Part shown: positions 63,263 to 64,000 of the stretch, in pieces | Layout of the letters: the number at the start of each line of letters is the position of its first letter | Numbering within the stretch: the stretch's first letter is position 1 | Assembly (NCBI RefSeq): GCF_034479515.1 | Contig: NZ_CP140152.1 | Location: 5,952,001-6,016,000 of the forward strand | Length of the DNA: 64,000 nt | Origin: Duganella zoogloeoides | GTDB taxonomy: Bacteria; Pseudomonadota; Gammaproteobacteria; Burkholderiales; Burkholderiaceae_D | Direction: 5' to 3' | Notes under the pieces: generated by a model | Seen by the model: only the letters and a program-made list of their open reading frames with translations | Told to the model about the DNA's origin: nothing | Database searches by the model: none | Translations under genes and position numbers: made by a program

Positions 63263-64000
63263 TCAATCCGGTTGAAGGGCGAGCCATGCCCCGGCCTGGT
63301 CGAGCGTGGCTTGCAGTTCGGCGCGCACGGCCTGGTAGCCGGCGGCGATCGCCGCGCTGTCTTCCTTGACGATCGCGTCTTCCGCGTCCATGGTGGCCTG
63401 GATCAGGCGCCGCGCACCGAGCACCCCCACCGCGCCGCGCAGGCCGTGGAACTGGCGGGCGGCATCGCGCAGGCGCCCCTCGGCGATGGCAGTGCCGGCT
63501 TCGTCGGCCGGCGCCATGCCCCCCTCGATGGCGCCGCGCACCATCTTGAGCATCACCGCCCTGCCCTTGGCGTCCTTGCCCATCACCCGCATCAGCTTGT
63601 CCACGTTGAAGATGTCGGCTGCGCTGCCGGGACCAGAGCTGGGTACCGGTCCCGTTGCCGGCACCGGTGTCGCCACCAGCCTGACGGTGGCGGGAGGCCG
63701 CGCCGGTGGCGGCAGCGCAGCAGGAGCAGGCACCGGCGCGGCTGCCGCTTTTTTAGGCAGGTGACGCAGCAGCACTGCCAGCATTTCCTCGACCTCGATC
63801 GGTTTCGGGATGAAGTCGGTCACGCCCACCGTTACGCTGCGCTCGCGCTCCGCTTCGAGCACGCCGGCCGTCATTGCCACGATGGGCAAGGTGAGCTTGA
63901 GTTCCTGGCGCAGGATGCGGGTGGCGGTGAAGCCGTCCATGACCGGCATCTGCATGTCCATCAGTACCGCGTCATATTCTCCCTGGCGCGTGCTCATGCG
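63263..64000 (-). CDS. Hybrid histidine kinase C-terminal part: receiver plus Hpt (partial)
   Basis: The gene continues past the right edge; 245 C-terminal codons are visible. A receiver domain has the phospho-acceptor Asp in DAVLMDMQMPVMDG, the Thr-like switch region VAMTAGVL and the Lys in FIPKPIEV. A Pro/Ala linker follows, then an Hpt domain with the phospho-His in ARQFHGLRGAVGVLGA. This is the C-terminal half of a BarA/TodS-like phosphorelay kinase. Sensor and kinase domains are outside the window. Confidence 0.88.
   Translation of the reverse strand, partial: RMSTRQGEYDAVLMDMQMPVMDGFTATRILRQELKLTLPIVAMTAGVLEAERERSVTVGVTDFIPKPIEVEEMLAVLLRHLPKKAAAAPVPAPAALPPPARPPATVRLVATPVPATGPVPSSGPGSAADIFNVDKLMRVMGKDAKGRAVMLKMVRGAIEGGMAPADEAGTAIAEGRLRDAARQFHGLRGAVGVLGARRLIQATMDAEDAIVKEDSAAIAAGYQAVRAELQATLDQAGAWLALQPD

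Overview
The window is high-GC DNA from a betaproteobacterium, most likely Oxalobacteraceae (Massilia/Duganella/Janthinobacterium group). I infer this from a poly-3-hydroxybutyrate oligomer hydrolase, PEP-CTERM surface proteins, a long PutA without an N-terminal DNA-binding domain, the ferredoxin-coaD-rsmD cluster and several TonB receptors. No rRNA, tRNA or CRISPR array was seen.

Layout. 1-6.6 kb: a PHB oligomer hydrolase lipoprotein (cut by the left edge) and a complete five-gene branched-chain amino acid ABC importer (livG-livF-livJ-livH-livM, minus strand). 6.7-11.8 kb: a GMC oxidoreductase, a membrane diguanylate cyclase and MTA/SAH nucleosidase; two similar intergenic modules with DnaA boxes, GTAAAC repeats and an AT-rich CTACTACTATT element lie on either side of the cyclase. 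11.8-23 kb: putA with a divergent Lrp regulator, a chemoreceptor, a LysR regulator, ferredoxin, coaD, rsmD, a DUF6279 lipoprotein and glmU. 23-28.3 kb: a Fur-linked siderophore receptor, a second Lrp regulator and glmS, with three operator-like repeats between the last two.

28.35-38.6 kb is the accessory region and the main discovery. Two different Tn7-like elements sit head to tail in the attachment site just downstream of glmS. Element A (28355-36247) has 27-bp inverted ends beginning TGTCAGAGG. Element B (36253-38593) has 28-bp ends beginning TGTGGACGAACAATA, close to those of Tn7 itself. Three copies of the 5-bp target duplication GCAGC flank and separate them. Neither carries recognisable tns genes. 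Each carries one copy of the same 1392-bp IS256-family insertion sequence, each with its own 8-bp target duplication. Element A's cargo is two decayed genes, an Xre regulator, an HTH-ImmA/IrrE protease with a convergent PIN-domain protein, a second Xre protein with tandem operators, and two uncharacterised proteins, the last with a C-terminal membrane helix. This looks like a defence or toxin-antitoxin type cargo. Element B is mostly relic.

38.6-64 kb returns to chromosomal genes: a small membrane protein, a MocR regulator, an MFS transporter, DUF3597, a lipoprotein arylsulfatase coupled to its formylglycine-generating enzyme, a frameshifted AbiEi-Fic fusion, an aldo/keto reductase with divergent LysR, two class V aminotransferase-fold paralogues (one Tat-exported) with a second LysR, two PEP-CTERM proteins, two more TonB receptors, a chemoreceptor, and the REC-Hpt tail of a hybrid histidine kinase cut by the right edge. 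Most remaining long open frames are GC-driven shadows and were left out.
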